From contig CACKFS010000003.1 in the NCBI GenBank assembly GCA_902599575.1, positions 1 to 62,011 of the forward strand: 62,011 nucleotides of DNA. Direction: 5' to 3'. This stretch comes from an uncultured Pelagibacteraceae bacterium (GTDB taxonomy: Bacteria > Pseudomonadota > Alphaproteobacteria > Pelagibacterales > Pelagibacteraceae). Positions within the stretch are counted from its first letter, which is position 1; every line of letters begins with the position of its first letter. Of the stretch, positions 32,082-40,270 are shown piece by piece. A program made the translations under genes and the position numbers. The notes under the pieces were generated by a model. The model was not told the origin of the DNA. It made no database searches and saw nothing but the letters and a program-made list of their open reading frames with translations.

Positions 32082-32645
32082 TTAAAAAACTGTGACTATT
32101 TCAATAAGTGGAATATCGACTTTTATCCCATTTTCCTCATAAGCAGCTGCAATTATAACACATGAAGTATTATTTCTGCCCACAGAGGTCATTAGAGCTA
32201 TTGTTTTAGGACAAAAGTTTTGTCCTGCCATGCCATCCAGTAAAATTTCACCCGCAAATTCAACTTTTCTATTATTAAAATATTTTAAATTTTGAAGACC
32301 AGATGGATAACTTGGCGTTGTATTATACGGGTTAACAATCTTGTCTTTAAACGCATCAACCGCATAAATTGCCCAATCATTTGTTGATAAATTGCCCCCA
32401 CCAATTTCACAACGCGTAATATGAGCTGATGAATTTGGAGAAGAGGTAGCATTTACTCCCATTTCACATTTTTTTACTTCATTCATTATAAATTTTTGAA
32501 TTAATTTAACATTTTGTATTACTGTATTTTTTTTCGCACTACTCGTATACCCATTATAAGCAACCACCCCTACAGCAGCTAGAATACCAATGATTGCTAC
32601 AACGACTAGAAGTTCTATTAGGGTGAAGCCTTTGTTTTTAGTCAA
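32082..32645 (-). CDS. Type IV pilin-like protein 2, probable TTG start
   Basis: The constant pilin N-terminus follows TKNKG, but no ATG stands at the expected place. The aligned codon is TTG (32643-32645), which lies inside the end of gene 3. An in-frame ATG 11 codons upstream would give an unusually long leader. The protein has KCEMGV in the head but lacks the terminal CFxxPC pair; its Cys residues fall in NFCPKT and NTSCVI instead. It is the most divergent member at the C-terminus, and longest at 187 residues. Confidence 0.88.
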   Translation of the reverse strand: MTKNKGFTLIELLVVVAIIGILAAVGVVAYNGYTSSAKKNTVIQNVKLIQKFIMNEVKKCEMGVNATSSPNSSAHITRCEIGGGNLSTNDWAIYAVDAFKDKIVNPYNTTPSYPSGLQNLKYFNNRKVEFAGEILLDGMAGQNFCPKTIALMTSVGRNNTSCVIIAAAYEENGIKVDIPLIEIVTVF

Positions 32646-33156
32646 TATTGATGACAGCCGATAAGTTGTTGTTTGCATCAGTACATGGTTCCTTAAAACA
32701 TGAAGTTAATCTTATATCATTTTTATCAAGAGGTGGCGAGGCTCCTGGATTAAATGTTTTATCATGCGATATTCCATTTAAATGAATTGAACCTATACTG
32801 CTAGAATTTGTTGATGGTCCAGTATTTCTAACATAAGTTAAATCTGTATAAGCGCTAACTAGCTTTTTGTCGGTGTTAAATAGTTGTTGTAAATGAGGAA
32901 TGATTAATCCATATGTAATGCCCGAACATTTTAGTCCAGTCCCACTATCTCTCTTCATGATTTGTGTTTCACCCAAGTCACATTTTGCTATTTCTGCAGA
33001 CATATATTTTTGCATCATTTTAAAATTAGCCTTTGTTGCACCTGCTTTCGCGCTGCTTGTATACCCATTATAAGCAACTACACCTACTGCAGCGAGGATA
33101 CCGATGATAGCTACAACGACTAAGAGTTCTATTAGAGTGAAGCCCTTTTGTTTCAT
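32638..33156 (-). CDS. Type IV pilin-like protein 3
   Basis: The leader is MKQKG. The head domain shows KCDLGETQIM and ends with the Cys pair in CFKEPCTDANN, so it carries both features of the main subgroup. Length is 172. The stop overlaps the TTG start of gene 2 by eight bases, and the gene follows gene 4 by one base. Its 5' block shares the rarer DNA variant GCAGCGAGGATACCGATGAT with gene 7 in the other block. Confidence 0.94.
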   Translation of the reverse strand: MKQKGFTLIELLVVVAIIGILAAVGVVAYNGYTSSAKAGATKANFKMMQKYMSAEIAKCDLGETQIMKRDSGTGLKCSGITYGLIIPHLQQLFNTDKKLVSAYTDLTYVRNTGPSTNSSSIGSIHLNGISHDKTFNPGASPPLDKNDIRLTSCFKEPCTDANNNLSAVINID

Positions 33157-33157
33157 T

Positions 33158-33658
33158 CTAAGGAATTATATTTAATCTTGTATGATTTGCATTATCTTTA
33201 CAAGGAGTAGTATGACAACAATATAAATCTATTCCTGTATTATTATCACTTATAAATACATAACCCAGATGATTGTCGTTAATTGTTCCCCAGTTATTAA
33301 ATACAACCAATGATTTTTCCTGCTTAAAAGGATTTTTCATGGTGCAAAAAGAACATCTGGAATAACCGACGTAATTTATAAATGCATTTTTTGCGATTCT
33401 TCCTGGATTTTGTACACTTAGAGGGCATAGAAAGTTTGATCTATTACTTTGGTCAAATATATAATCTGTCATCCCAGTGTTACATTTCATAGTTTCAAGA
33501 CGTATAAATTTTTCAATTGATTTACATGTAGATTTTATATTTGATGACTTAGCACTATTTGTATATCCGTTATAAGCAACAACTCCTACCGCAGCTAGGA
33601 TACCAATGATTGCTACTACGACTAAGAGTTCTATTAATGTGAATCCTTTGTTTTTCAC
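33158..33658 (-). CDS. Type IV pilin-like protein 4 (first gene of left block, GTG start)
   Basis: The initiator is GTG, giving the leader MKNKG. The head has KCNTGM, several extra cysteines (RCSFCTM, LYCCHTTPC) and ends with CKDNANH. With about nine cysteines it is the most cysteine-rich of the set. A TATAAT box lies seven bases before the GTG, so the message is probably leaderless. Length is 166. It heads the four-gene transcription unit running towards tRNA-Leu. Confidence 0.93.
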   Translation of the reverse strand: MKNKGFTLIELLVVVAIIGILAAVGVVAYNGYTNSAKSSNIKSTCKSIEKFIRLETMKCNTGMTDYIFDQSNRSNFLCPLSVQNPGRIAKNAFINYVGYSRCSFCTMKNPFKQEKSLVVFNNWGTINDNHLGYVFISDNNTGIDLYCCHTTPCKDNANHTRLNIIP

Positions 33659-33665
33659 AAAATAA

Positions 33666-33708
33666 ATTATATAATTTTATTCCTTTAGTTTCTAGTTAGT
33701 TTCTAGTT
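33666..33708 (-). promoter_or_regulatory. Promoter and 11-bp tandem repeat of the left pilin block
   Basis: On the minus strand TATAAT (33666-33671) is preceded by a 17-base spacer and TAGAAA (33689-33694). Only seven bases separate TATAAT from the GTG start. The plus strand carries two perfect adjacent copies of AGTTTCTAGTT (33687-33697 and 33698-33708), covering the -35 position and the next helical turn upstream. This is a plausible activator site. The same arrangement stands before the right block. Confidence 0.6.
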
Positions 33709-33833
33709 TGGTAGAATTTATTATTTATATTTTCAAATAAAAATAATTAATGGTTTTCTTAAAGTGTAGGATTTAATAGGATTTAAGACCACGTGAGACT
33801 GTGTGAGACTATAAAATATCTCTAACCTATGTT

Positions 33834-33874
33834 TTTTAAGTCCTTTGTGTCTACCAATTTCACCACGAGGGCAT
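33834..33874 (-). pseudogene. tRNA-Leu 5'-half remnant (attachment-site scar)
   Basis: These 41 bases are identical to 31430-31470. They cover the 5' 39 nucleotides of tRNA-Leu(TAA), exactly from the first base of the tRNA to the end of the seven-base anticodon loop, plus two flanking bases. The 3' half, variable arm and CCA are missing, so it cannot form a tRNA. A further 34 bases of upstream flank match with seven mismatches. The breakpoint at the anticodon loop is typical of tyrosine-recombinase crossover sites within tRNA genes. Confidence 0.9.
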
Positions 33875-33916
33875 TAATGAATTTCATGAGTATTTATGCT
33901 AATATTTAAAAAAAGT

Positions 33917-34447
33917 ATGTCTAATAAAATTTTGAACTTTTCTATAAATCAAAAAGATATAGTCAAATGTAAAGATTTTACCAATAATGTTGTTAATCAA
34001 ACTTATAATAGATTTAAAAAAGAATTAAATGAAAGAAAAAAAAGAATTTTTTTTGGTAAATTAGGTGAAACTATTTTTTTCAACTATTTAATTTCATTAA
34101 ATAAAAAAATTAATAATGATGATATGTTTAAAATTTTTATCGGTGAAAATAATGCAGATAATTTTGATTTCAAAACAATTGATAATCAAACTATAGATAT
34201 CAAAACTGCATACGAAAACTTTCATAATCGAATAGTTATTCCTGAAGATCAATTTGAAAATAATAAAGCAAAAGATTTTTATGTGGGAATTAAAATTTTT
34301 TATAATGATAAAACAGCAAAAATATATGGTTACACTTCAAAAAAAAATTTATTATTGAATAAAAAACAAAATTTTGGAGAAGGGTATGCCTATTGGGAAT
34401 ATCTAAATTCATTAAGCAATATTGAATTTTTAATTAAAAAAATTTAA
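33917..34447 (+). CDS. Putative PD-(D/E)XK-like nuclease, possible restriction endonuclease
   Basis: I do not recognise a named family. The 176-residue protein has an N-terminal GKLGE (Glu51), then NADNFDFKT (Asp81/Asp84) and TIDIKTA (Asp94-x-Lys96). This spacing fits the E...D...DxK core of PD-(D/E)XK nucleases. It is the only plus-strand gene in the island and converges on the cytosine methyltransferase with 16 bases between stops. An ATG seven codons earlier lies within the tRNA-Leu flank duplication; I preferred MSNKILN. A restriction role is inference from motif and neighbours. Confidence 0.6.
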   Translation: MSNKILNFSINQKDIVKCKDFTNNVVNQTYNRFKKELNERKKRIFFGKLGETIFFNYLISLNKKINNDDMFKIFIGENNADNFDFKTIDNQTIDIKTAYENFHNRIVIPEDQFENNKAKDFYVGIKIFYNDKTAKIYGYTSKKNLLLNKKQNFGEGYAYWEYLNSLSNIEFLIKKI

Positions 34448-34463
34448 ACGTTATACTCAAAAA

Positions 34464-35606
34464 TTACGCTAATTTTAACTCGTATTGATAATTTTCTAAA
34501 TGATCAGGAATTTTATTTTTGTCTTTTAAGGTAAGTCTAATTTTTATATTTTTTGCTACCTCATAAGCCAGTAAAGGTGGAACGGCATTTCCAATTTGAA
34601 TTCCTATATGTGTTCTTTTGCCTAAAAAAATAAAATCGTCAGGGAAAGATTGTAATCTAGCCGCCTCTCTAGCAGTTAAAGCTCTGTCAGCTTTTGGATG
34701 TGTTACTCTACCAACAGGAGGGGTATCAAATCTAGTAGTTATAGTATAAGCGGGTTTGTTTTTTACTATTCTCATATAAGAGCCACTGTGGATTGATTTA
34801 GTTTGAAGATTTTTTGGAAGATTGTTTCTACCCTGTCCTTCTTTAAGCATTTTCATAATTTTTAAAACTTTGTCATCATGTTTTGTGGAGATATGATTAA
34901 ATAGTGACTTTGCATTTCTTCTCATTATTTTTTGGTACTCTGTAATTGGTTTCTTATCATATTTTGATTTAAATTCTCCTTGACCTGACTTTGTAAAAGG
35001 CAAATCATATATTGCCTCTTCAACAGTTACATATTCTTTATTTATTTTAGGAGGAAATAAGAATTCTGGATCAATACCTAAATTGTTTCCAATGAAAAAA
35101 GCTCTCTTTCTCAATTGAGGCACCCCATAATCAGCTGCAAGTAGAACTTTTACTTTAGTGTCATAACCAATCGATTTAAAAATTGATAAAATTTGGTTTT
35201 TTGTTTTGCCTTGATAAATATTTAATATTCCTGGAACATTTTCCATTAAGAATATTTTAGGTTTTAAATCTTTAATAACTCTAACAAACTCTTTAAATAG
35301 TTTGTTTCTTTTATCATTTAGAAAAATACCGTTACCTCTTATACGTTTTCCAGACATGCTAAAACCTTGGCAAGGAGGGCCTCCAACAACCACATCTACA
35401 TTTGATTTATTAACTAACAAATCATTAGAATTAACTTTCGTTATATCTTCCTCAAATATTTTGGTTTTTTTGAAATTTTCCCTATAAGTTTGTGAAAGAT
35501 TTTTATCAATCTCTACTGCTGAAATTACATCAAAGCCTGCATCTCTAAATCCTTGGGATAACCCTCCAGCTCCAGAAAATAAATCAATAACTTTTAAAGA
35601 ATCCAT
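34464..35606 (-). CDS. DNA (cytosine-5) methyltransferase
   Basis: The enzyme methylates carbon 5 of cytosine in DNA. Motif I DLFSGAGGLSQGF is at residues 8-20, the catalytic GGPPCQGFSMSGKR with Cys79 follows, then ENVPGIL (motif VI). Motifs IX and X close the protein (REAARLQSFPDDFIF, IGIQIGNAVPPLLAYEVA). The target-recognition region between motifs VIII and IX cannot be matched to a specificity. At 380 residues it is intact. It overlaps the upstream methyltransferase by 13 bases and is the last gene of the module. Confidence 0.95.
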   Translation of the reverse strand: MDSLKVIDLFSGAGGLSQGFRDAGFDVISAVEIDKNLSQTYRENFKKTKIFEEDITKVNSNDLLVNKSNVDVVVGGPPCQGFSMSGKRIRGNGIFLNDKRNKLFKEFVRVIKDLKPKIFLMENVPGILNIYQGKTKNQILSIFKSIGYDTKVKVLLAADYGVPQLRKRAFFIGNNLGIDPEFLFPPKINKEYVTVEEAIYDLPFTKSGQGEFKSKYDKKPITEYQKIMRRNAKSLFNHISTKHDDKVLKIMKMLKEGQGRNNLPKNLQTKSIHSGSYMRIVKNKPAYTITTRFDTPPVGRVTHPKADRALTAREAARLQSFPDDFIFLGKRTHIGIQIGNAVPPLLAYEVAKNIKIRLTLKDKNKIPDHLENYQYELKLA

Positions 35607-37177
35607 CCGTAGGTAATTTTACTATTTTTGATAAGTTTTTTATATTTAAAATTTTTATTTAGAAGGTTTTCTACATCAATAATCTTATTATTTTGATCTC
35701 TATAAAGATTATTATTTACAATAAACGGTATAATTTTTTCGTATAGCTTATCAGGAGTGATAAAACCCTTATTTTTTTTTATATTTTTTTTAATTTCTAT
35801 TTTTAAATGTTCGACAGGTGCAACACCATTCAATTTTTGCCTTTTGACTAAAGATTGTTTTTTAAAGTTGTAAACAAAATCTCCCTTAAAGGTATTTTTT
35901 CTATTTAACCCTTGTGTTCCAGAAGATACAGCTTGCTCCTGGTAGACAATATTTTCCAATTTAAATCCAATTTTTTGCAAATTAGAAATGACAATTTCCC
36001 AAATCCGTATATCTCTATTGTGAAAAGTTAATGATAGATACTTGTTGTCTTTTAATACCCTGTGCATTTCTTTAAATACATTAATCAACCGTTTTGAATA
36101 ATCATCATATTTTTTATTTCTATAAGGATCATAAATAATTTCTTTATTATATTTAACGTTATCTTTTAACCATGAGTTCCAAAACATACTTAAACCAAAA
36201 TATGAAATACTTTGACCGTATGGAGGATCTGTGAATATATAATCGATACTTTTAGATTTTATAAATGATAAATTTTCAGAAGATTTATTATAAGTTTTAA
36301 TCTGTTTATCATCAATTAAACTCATCGCTTCTCTCTTGCCTTCACAAAATTTTTTAAATCTTGTCTGGAATGTCATAAAAATATTTTTTTCAGTATGTAT
36401 TTTTGGTACCCATAACTTACTTACCACCCAACCAGACCTTCCTTGAACTTTTTTTTCATCACCAGGTATCATTTTTGAGACACTTGATAGCATGGATGAA
36501 AAACATAGTTTTAAATTATCTCTAATTTTCTGGTTTGAAATTTTTCCAATATCTTTATTAATATTACCTAATATGATTAATGCTCTTTCTGTAAAAAGCA
36601 TATTCATATGAGTTTTATCACTTCTTTTTACATATTTAAGTATTTTTTCTTTTGGATAATAAAAGTTATTTTTTTCTTTATTAAAGATTAGGGAAATTTT
36701 ATTTAGTAATTTTTTATCTAACTTATCCGCTTTTTTAATCAAAATACCACATTTTCTACAACGAATTTTTATTGAGTAAAATTTTTTTTCTTTCCAAACA
36801 GAGTTTTCAATTATTGCATTAAATTTACATTTTTTACACTTGCTAAAATAAAAACTTTCGTATTTTTTTTTATTCTTATTGAATATTCTGGTAAAATTTT
36901 TTTCTAAGAAATCTAAATCAATTTTGTTAATGGTATTATTAACAATGAAAGTTGAAATGGGATTTAAATCCACACCAATTGCTTTTCTTTGCATCTTAGA
37001 ACATTCAATTGGAACAACGCCACTGCCCATAAATGGATCTAGAACAAGATCATTTTTCTTGGTGTAGCTCTTAATATACTCATTAACTACATTATGAGCT
37101 TTTCTTCCCCAGTACCTATGTAATAGATAATGTTTTGAGTGAGAACTGGCTTTAATATTTTTGTTTATTTTTTTCAA
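35594..37177 (-). CDS. DNA amino-methyltransferase (N6-adenine or N4-cytosine) with zinc-knuckle insert
   Basis: S-adenosylmethionine-binding motif I DPFMGSGVVPIEC is at residues 47-59, and catalytic motif IV TDPPYGQSISYFG at 316-328. Between them is an insert with two CxxC pairs (C114/C117 and C140/C143), a likely zinc knuckle. The conserved start KHYLLHRYWGRKAHNVV resembles site-specific methylases that open with a YWGRK-type motif. DPPY suggests adenine as the target, but this is not certain. Length is 527. It starts two bases after the helicase stop, so the two are coupled. Confidence 0.85.
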   Translation of the reverse strand: MKKINKNIKASSHSKHYLLHRYWGRKAHNVVNEYIKSYTKKNDLVLDPFMGSGVVPIECSKMQRKAIGVDLNPISTFIVNNTINKIDLDFLEKNFTRIFNKNKKKYESFYFSKCKKCKFNAIIENSVWKEKKFYSIKIRCRKCGILIKKADKLDKKLLNKISLIFNKEKNNFYYPKEKILKYVKRSDKTHMNMLFTERALIILGNINKDIGKISNQKIRDNLKLCFSSMLSSVSKMIPGDEKKVQGRSGWVVSKLWVPKIHTEKNIFMTFQTRFKKFCEGKREAMSLIDDKQIKTYNKSSENLSFIKSKSIDYIFTDPPYGQSISYFGLSMFWNSWLKDNVKYNKEIIYDPYRNKKYDDYSKRLINVFKEMHRVLKDNKYLSLTFHNRDIRIWEIVISNLQKIGFKLENIVYQEQAVSSGTQGLNRKNTFKGDFVYNFKKQSLVKRQKLNGVAPVEHLKIEIKKNIKKNKGFITPDKLYEKIIPFIVNNNLYRDQNNKIIDVENLLNKNFKYKKLIKNSKITYGWIL

Positions 37178-37179
37178 TT

Positions 37180-39723
37180 TTATTCCAAAAAAGGTTTCGG
37201 ATTATATAGCATTTCCTCATACTCTCCCCTCTCACCATTTTCAAGTGGGAAAGGCACCTTATCTTCTTCAAGTTTTTTTTCAAAATTAGATGTAATATTT
37301 CTAATTCTATCAATATATTTTTCATTGATTCGAATATAACCTTCATCGTGATTATAAATTAGAGAAGGTATGTATTTAAAAACTTGATAAAATCTGTCGT
37401 CAAGTTTTGGTTTGTTGTTAGTTAAATCATCCAAATATCTTATTATATATGGAGATTCAGTTTCGTTCCTTAATAACAAAATATGATCAACTATATCTTT
37501 ATATTCATTATAGTTTCTAGAGATAAAAACAAAAAACTTATATTCCAAATATGATATCTCAAATTTTTTGGTTTTTTCACCAATTGTTAAAAGAACTTTA
37601 TACAAAGTTATTATTAAAAAGTTTTTAAAATTTTTATTAAACGACTCAGACTCTGGGTTTCTAATGTCTGTATCTTTGGCTATTCTATTCCAATAGCAAA
37701 TTTTTTCAAATTGAGACTCAATTAAATCTACATATTTATTTATTTCATCAAAGTTATTGGTTCTTTTACAAATTTCATCAAAAACTTTTGTTGGGGCGTT
37801 CTTTTTATCTTTATCTAATAATCCTAAATATCTAGACAAAATCATCGTTCTAGTGCCAGATGTATCATCTGAAATATTTTCTAATTTTTTTTCAAAATCT
37901 TTCACATTTATTTCAGGATTATCTTTATAAATTTTACACCCTTTAAGATTGGTTATTATATCTTTTTTTTGCTGACCTATTTTTGAATACATATTTGATT
38001 TTGCCTGTCTTACCAAATATTCTCCCCATTTTTTCCAATTCTGGGGAATCCTTTCGACATCAATTTTTGGAGAATAAAGAGCCTCTTCTTGTCTAAAGAT
38101 ATCAATAACTTCTCTTTCAAAGATTATTTCATTTCCATTATTATCATAGTAGAAAAGATCTTTTTCAGGTAACTCGACTGTGCCTGTTACACCTTCAAAT
38201 ACACCAAGTGCATTACGTTGATTTTGGCCAACAAAATCCATAACTCTTAATCTAAATTTATTATCAGAAAGTCTTAACCCTCTACCAAATTGTTGGATCG
38301 CAATTGTTGATGAATTTGTTGGTCTTAGTAATAATAAACAGTCAATTTTTTCAATGTCAATTCCCTCATTAAATATGTCAACAACACAAGCAATATTAAT
38401 TTTACCATCAATAAAATCTTGAGTATTTTTTTTTCTTTGCTCTCTACTAAGAAAAAATTCACTAGTTGTATTTGTATTGCTATGTATTACAGCTGCATTA
38501 AGGTTTTGATTATTTAAAGCTGCTGCAAATCTATGTGAATGTTCTATATTGACACAAAATGCTAGAGTTTTTTTTGGTTCAGGATCTTTTAATAATTTAA
38601 ATTTTTCAATAATTAAATTATCTCTTTCTTCAATAACTAAAAGTTGATTAAGATCTTCCTCATAATACTTTCTATTGTTCCATCTAATATTACTATAATC
38701 AACATTGTCTTTATGTCTAAACCATTGATATGGAACTAAATAACCTTTTGCGATGGCCTCCTCTGTTCTTACTTCATGAACTAAATTTCCATCATAAATT
38801 TCATTTATTATATCAAAATCATCTGCTCTCTCAGGTGTAGCAGTCAGACCTAATAGAAATTTAGGTTTAAAATGATTTAATACATTTGAATAAGTAATAT
38901 TTTCATCTGAAGAATGATGCGTCTCATCAATAATAATATAATCAAAATGACTTTTATCGAACTTTTCTAAATTTTCTGGTCTATATAAAGTTTGAATTGA
39001 TGCAAAAATAATATCTGATTTAGTATCTTTTTCCTCAGCATTAAAAAACCCAGATGTTTTTTCAGGCCATACATTTTTAAAAGACGTTTGTGACTTTTTT
39101 AAAATTTCATCTCTATGAACAACAAAGAGTGTTTTTCCATTAAAATTCTTAGCATCAAAAGCCGATAAATAAGTTTTACCAAGACCAGTAGCATAACATA
39201 CAAGGCCTTTCTTTTTTCCTTTTTTTCTAATTTCCTTCAATTTCTCTAGTGTTATTTTTTGAACTTCATTTGGCTGCGGTTTTCCTGAGATAAAAGTTTT
39301 AGAGTTTACGTTAAACTCTGGCTCAGCCACAAAAAAACGTAACAATGTATCTCTACCTCTAACCTTATTTTCTATAATATCGTAAAGCGGGATGGTTCTA
39401 TAATTACCTTTAAAATACTCATTAATAGAATTTTTTTTAAGCTGATCATGCGAATAATCTTCAGCAGAAATTTGATGATGTGTGGGATCATCTACTTCTA
39501 TAGCGTACTTTCCATTGTCTCCATGTAAAACAAAGTCAATTCGTCTTTTATTTCCCTCTGCATCTGTAAAATTAAACTCATTCTCTAATCTATCTAAACC
39601 TCTTTCTCCCCATGTTGGATAAAATAGTTCTGTAATAAATGAGTAGTTACCAAACGTTTTAACTTTTTTAGACTCTGGTCTTCTGCAGTGAGGATATTTT
39701 ATAAAGTAATCTTCTAATTTCAT
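37180..39723 (-). CDS. Nuclease-helicase fusion: DUF559/Vsr-like domain plus SF2 DEAD-box helicase
   Basis: The N-terminal 120 residues contain RRIDFVLHG and YAIEVDDPTHH, the D...ExD...H pattern of DUF559/Vsr-type nuclease folds. An SF2 helicase follows: Walker A CYATGLGKT (176-184), DETH at 266-269, GLTATPERADD and the arginine-finger motif QQFGRGLRLSDNKF. About 360 further residues match nothing I recognise. The frame runs 36 codons upstream into pilin 5; I chose MKLEDYFIKY, giving 847 residues. It lies 28 bases after pilin 5 and probably shares its transcript. Confidence 0.85.
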   Translation of the reverse strand: MKLEDYFIKYPHCRRPESKKVKTFGNYSFITELFYPTWGERGLDRLENEFNFTDAEGNKRRIDFVLHGDNGKYAIEVDDPTHHQISAEDYSHDQLKKNSINEYFKGNYRTIPLYDIIENKVRGRDTLLRFFVAEPEFNVNSKTFISGKPQPNEVQKITLEKLKEIRKKGKKKGLVCYATGLGKTYLSAFDAKNFNGKTLFVVHRDEILKKSQTSFKNVWPEKTSGFFNAEEKDTKSDIIFASIQTLYRPENLEKFDKSHFDYIIIDETHHSSDENITYSNVLNHFKPKFLLGLTATPERADDFDIINEIYDGNLVHEVRTEEAIAKGYLVPYQWFRHKDNVDYSNIRWNNRKYYEEDLNQLLVIEERDNLIIEKFKLLKDPEPKKTLAFCVNIEHSHRFAAALNNQNLNAAVIHSNTNTTSEFFLSREQRKKNTQDFIDGKINIACVVDIFNEGIDIEKIDCLLLLRPTNSSTIAIQQFGRGLRLSDNKFRLRVMDFVGQNQRNALGVFEGVTGTVELPEKDLFYYDNNGNEIIFEREVIDIFRQEEALYSPKIDVERIPQNWKKWGEYLVRQAKSNMYSKIGQQKKDIITNLKGCKIYKDNPEINVKDFEKKLENISDDTSGTRTMILSRYLGLLDKDKKNAPTKVFDEICKRTNNFDEINKYVDLIESQFEKICYWNRIAKDTDIRNPESESFNKNFKNFLIITLYKVLLTIGEKTKKFEISYLEYKFFVFISRNYNEYKDIVDHILLLRNETESPYIIRYLDDLTNNKPKLDDRFYQVFKYIPSLIYNHDEGYIRINEKYIDRIRNITSNFEKKLEEDKVPFPLENGERGEYEEMLYNPKPFLE

Positions 39724-39751
39724 TTTTTGTATAATGTACTTTTTTGTTTCA

Positions 39752-40267
39752 TTAATAACCAATCCTTTTTTGAAATCTATTAGCTGAGTCCGAACATGGG
39801 GTTTTAAAACAACCATTAAAAACAAGATCACCTCTATTATTATCCCAACAAGCAGTTAGTTCGCCAATGTTTGCATCTTGAGTGGTATTTACAAAACAAT
39901 TTGTTGTAAAGAAATTTTTCATAGGTCTATAAGTATTTAGAATTGGTTGTCCAAAACCATAGTTATTATTTGCTCCAAAATATGTCATTAAAATACCAGA
40001 AACTCTACTCACATCACTGGTAGTTGAGCTTAACAGAACTTGGCAAGTTGTTTTATTCCATAAAGCATTTTCACTTCCACCTTTAACTGTGCAAAGTGCC
40101 TTTTCATTAAGCCAAGTTTTATATACTACTTCCATATTTGCTTGAGACTGTTTTGCTTTAGCACTACTAGTATACCCATTATAAGCAACTACTCCTACTG
40201 CAGCCAGTATACCGATGATTGCTACAACGACTAAGAGTTCTATTAGGGTGAAACCTTTTTGTTTCAT
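39752..40267 (-). CDS. Type IV pilin-like protein 5 (last gene of right block)
   Basis: The leader is MKQKG, followed by the constant helix. Instead of KCxxGE it has LCTVKGG at the equivalent place, and it ends with CFKTPCSDSANR, the common terminal Cys pair. It has a further pair in NCFVNTT and TACWDN. Length is 171. It is the last pilin before the helicase gene, three bases after gene 6. Confidence 0.93.
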   Translation of the reverse strand: MKQKGFTLIELLVVVAIIGILAAVGVVAYNGYTSSAKAKQSQANMEVVYKTWLNEKALCTVKGGSENALWNKTTCQVLLSSTTSDVSRVSGILMTYFGANNNYGFGQPILNTYRPMKNFFTTNCFVNTTQDANIGELTACWDNNRGDLVFNGCFKTPCSDSANRFQKRIGY

Positions 40268-40270
40268 AGA

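Noticed and set aside
33834..33874. A second functional tRNA-Leu gene
   Set aside because: Only the 5' half to the anticodon loop is present. The variable arm, T arm and acceptor 3' strand are missing.
39724..39831. Extended N-terminus of the nuclease-helicase
   Set aside because: It runs into the end of pilin 5, and the start MKLEDYF after that gene is more natural.
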